A stretch of DNA of 8,138 nucleotides from positions 1 through 8,138 of the forward strand of contig JAWXCH010000439.1 of assembly GCA_034440595.1 (NCBI GenBank), given 5' to 3'. The first letter of the stretch is position 1. Each line of letters opens with the position of its first letter. This document shows positions 6,688 to 8,138 of the stretch, piece by piece. The notes beneath the pieces are model-generated. The model made no database searches, was not told where the DNA came from, and worked only from the letters and a program-made list of their open reading frames with translations. The DNA is from JAWXCH01 sp034440595 (GTDB taxonomy: Bacteria > Planctomycetota > Planctomycetia > Pirellulales > JALHPA01). The translations under genes were made by a program, and so were the position numbers.

Positions 6688-6816
6688 GTTCCTTTGCTGG
6701 CAAGCAGCTTTTGGCTTCTTCCCCTGTTTCAGTTATGCTGAAGGGAGCTTTTGGAAACAGTTGAAGGGAGCTGGCACGCATCGTTTCGTAGCCAGCCAGA
6801 GGGGAGAGCCAAACTA
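6688..6816. other. Intergenic gap with nested short direct and inverted repeats
   Basis: Three repeat pairs lie in 129 bp. AGCTTTTGG occurs at 6706-6714 and 6746-6754 (40 bp apart). TGAAGGGAGCT occurs at 6739-6749 and 6762-6772 (23 bp apart, about two helical turns). CTGTTTC (6724-6730) is inverted as GAAACAG (6754-6760). There is no T-tract after the inverted repeat, so it is not a standard terminator. The arrangement could be an operator region for the lipoprotein gene or a local duplication scar. Confidence 0.5.
6798..6808 (+). promoter_or_regulatory. Shine-Dalgarno site of the VWA-like lipoprotein
   Basis: A purine run, AGAGGGGAGAG, ends 8 nt before the ATG at 6817. It supports that start, which also places the signal peptide and lipobox correctly. 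Confidence 0.65.
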
Positions 6817-8138
6817 ATGACCCAGTGCCATCGCGCGCCAATCGCACTCGCTCGAGATTCCAGCGCTCTCGCCGCCATCTGCTGCGGCCTTATTGTCGCG
6901 TTGCTAATCACTGGTTGCGGGCCAGCCCCGGCACCGTCGCGTACTGAAATCAAGAATAGTATCGCGGAGAAAGAAGCCACCAAGGCCGAAGCAGACAAGA
7001 AAAAGCGCAAGCCCAAGTATTGGGACGAGCAGCCCGAGAATCAAGAAGAGGTCGCGCAGTGGAAAGATCAGGCGGACTGGCAGGCCGCCAAAGGGAATGG
7101 AGGAGGTAGTCGCCAGACCCGGCGTCGCATGGAGTCGAGTAACGCAGCGGCACTGATTCGCGAGCGGCTGGAGTTGGAGATTTCCGACGCACTACAGGTC
7201 CGACCAACGGTGCTGATTTGGGTTGTTGATCGCTCGAAAGAGAGCACGAGCATTCGCGGCAGCGTGCTACCAGTTGCCAAGGAACTGGCAACGCGATTCA
7301 CCAAGCCCGATCTCCAAGCAGACGACGCAGCCAAGCAGTTCTCGACCGCAGTCGTGACCTACGGCGACGAAACGGAAGTCCGCACCGCCGAGCCACTGAC
7401 CGATTTGAACAAAGTCGCCACTGCTCTGAATATCTCGCAATCGGCACAGGGCAATCATCAAGCCTTTGCCGCGGTGGCCAAAGCGGCCCAGGCATTTGCT
7501 CCCTATCGGCAGCGCGGCTATGAACTGCTGTTGGTGCTAGTCGCGGCAGACGCCGCGGCGGACGACGCCAGTTTTGATTCTGCGGTAAAGGCTGTTCGCG
7601 ATAGTGGCGTGCTGATGTTCGCCGTGGGACCGAAGGTGCCGTTTTTTAATCAACAAGCGGCGGGGCCTATCGAAACGTTTGCACCAGAGCGAATTCGTCT
7701 GCCGCTGTTCAATTCGCAAGGTGATCTGGACCTGAGCGACGCGGGCTTTGGCCCCTACCAACTGGAGCGACTTTGCAGCGCGGCAGGTGGAAAGTATCTC
7801 CGCCTGCGCGATGCGGCCACGCCCGGCTGGACGATTGAAAGCAGCGGCGAGATTCGTGCGGATCTGGCAAAAAAATATGCACCAGAGTACGCCTCTGCCG
7901 AAAAGAATCAGGCGCTGTCAAACGAGAATAAAGCCATCAAGGCACTGCAAGAGGCGGCTGCTTTGCCGCCGGCCGATTTGCTCCGGTCGCCGCGCACCAA
8001 TTTTCGCACTGGGGACGAAGCCCGTCTGGCGCGCGAGTTGTCCATGGCACAGCGAAAATCAGCCGATGCCGAGCCGGGCCTGCGCCGGTTGCACGAAACG
8101 CTTACAGCAGGCGTGGCCGATCGAGCGAAGCTGACTAG
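6817..8138 (+). CDS. VWA-like lipoprotein (5' part; runs off right edge)
   Basis: The frame is open from ATG 6817 to the window end: 440 complete codons plus 2 bases. The signal peptide hydrophobic core spans about residues 16-33 and ends in the lipobox ITGC with C34, so the mature protein should be lipid-anchored at a membrane. A charged linker follows (about 42-110, rich in Lys, Glu and Asp, with YWDEQPENQEE and two spaced Trp). A VWA-like Rossmann domain (about 130-275) has strand VLIWVVDRS, a central helix region, strand LLLVLVAADA and SGVLMFAVGP. The MIDAS site looks degraded: D138-x-S140 is present but the next position is E142, the Thr site reads G212-N-H, and the Asp loop is A-D245-A instead of DG. 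It therefore may not bind metal in the usual way. A helical, charged tail (about 350-440) continues past the edge. It is unrelated in detail to the two-VWA protein at the left edge. A protein-binding role at the envelope is likely; the partner is unknown. Confidence 0.85.
   Translation, partial: MTQCHRAPIALARDSSALAAICCGLIVALLITGCGPAPAPSRTEIKNSIAEKEATKAEADKKKRKPKYWDEQPENQEEVAQWKDQADWQAAKGNGGGSRQTRRRMESSNAAALIRERLELEISDALQVRPTVLIWVVDRSKESTSIRGSVLPVAKELATRFTKPDLQADDAAKQFSTAVVTYGDETEVRTAEPLTDLNKVATALNISQSAQGNHQAFAAVAKAAQAFAPYRQRGYELLLVLVAADAAADDASFDSAVKAVRDSGVLMFAVGPKVPFFNQQAAGPIETFAPERIRLPLFNSQGDLDLSDAGFGPYQLERLCSAAGGKYLRLRDAATPGWTIESSGEIRADLAKKYAPEYASAEKNQALSNENKAIKALQEAAALPPADLLRSPRTNFRTGDEARLARELSMAQRKSADAEPGLRRLHETLTAGVADRAKLT

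Noticed and set aside
6735..6764. A nine-codon mini-ORF (MLKGAFGNS) as a possible leader peptide
   Set aside because: There is no SD before it, and no run of regulatory codons or attenuator structure; an ORF this short is expected by chance.
1..8138. The VWA proteins at both window edges as two parts of one system
   Set aside because: They lie more than 5 kb apart on opposite strands, differ in architecture and metal-site state, and are separated by unrelated genes.
1..8138. CRISPR array, tRNA or rRNA genes, insertion sequence, toxin-antitoxin pair or phage module
   Set aside because: No regular repeat-spacer pattern, cloverleaf, transposase motif, terminal inverted repeats or small overlapping gene pair was seen on either strand.

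Overview
The window looks like a piece of a planctomycete chromosome, probably from the Pirellulales group. The support is the gene content rather than any marker gene: a membrane protein with two von Willebrand A (VWA) domains and an amidotransferase-like domain, a VWA-like lipoprotein, a secreted beta-helix enzyme of a type abundant in Planctomycetes, a low-complexity secreted protein ending in a Tyr/Trp module, weak or absent Shine-Dalgarno sites on several genes, and moderately GC-rich DNA. No rRNA, tRNA, CRISPR array, insertion sequence or phage gene is visible. The genus cannot be named from this sequence.

Left half, all on the minus strand and read from right to left: (1) a complete UxaA/GarD-family sugar-acid dehydratase (3888-5438); (2) a secreted right-handed beta-helix protein, probably a GH141-like glycosidase (1887-3761, ATG start preferred over an upstream TTG); (3) a 102-residue conserved hypothetical protein (1467-1775); (4) the first 451 codons of a two-VWA membrane protein that runs off the left edge (1-1353). 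The gaps between these genes are about 80-130 bp. Genes 1 and 2 fit a carbohydrate theme: extracellular cleavage of an acidic or pectin-like polysaccharide, then intracellular dehydration of the derived aldonate to 2-keto-3-deoxygluconate. Genes 3 and 4 have no evident link to that theme.

Right half, on the plus strand: a divergent intergenic region (5439-5673) leads to a secreted Gly/Ala/Pro/Asn/Thr-rich protein (5674-6687) with five copies of a degenerate P-[AP]-G-G-[AP]-N motif and a C-terminal Tyr/Trp-rich module. A 129-bp gap with several nested short repeats (6688-6816) follows. Then comes a lipoprotein with a VWA-like fold whose metal-binding site looks degenerate; it runs off the right edge (6817-8138).

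I see no clear evidence of a new multi-gene defence or mobile system. The parts most worth a second look are the GH141-like enzyme next to the dehydratase, the repeat-motif secreted protein, the degenerate VWA lipoprotein and the repeat-rich gap before it.
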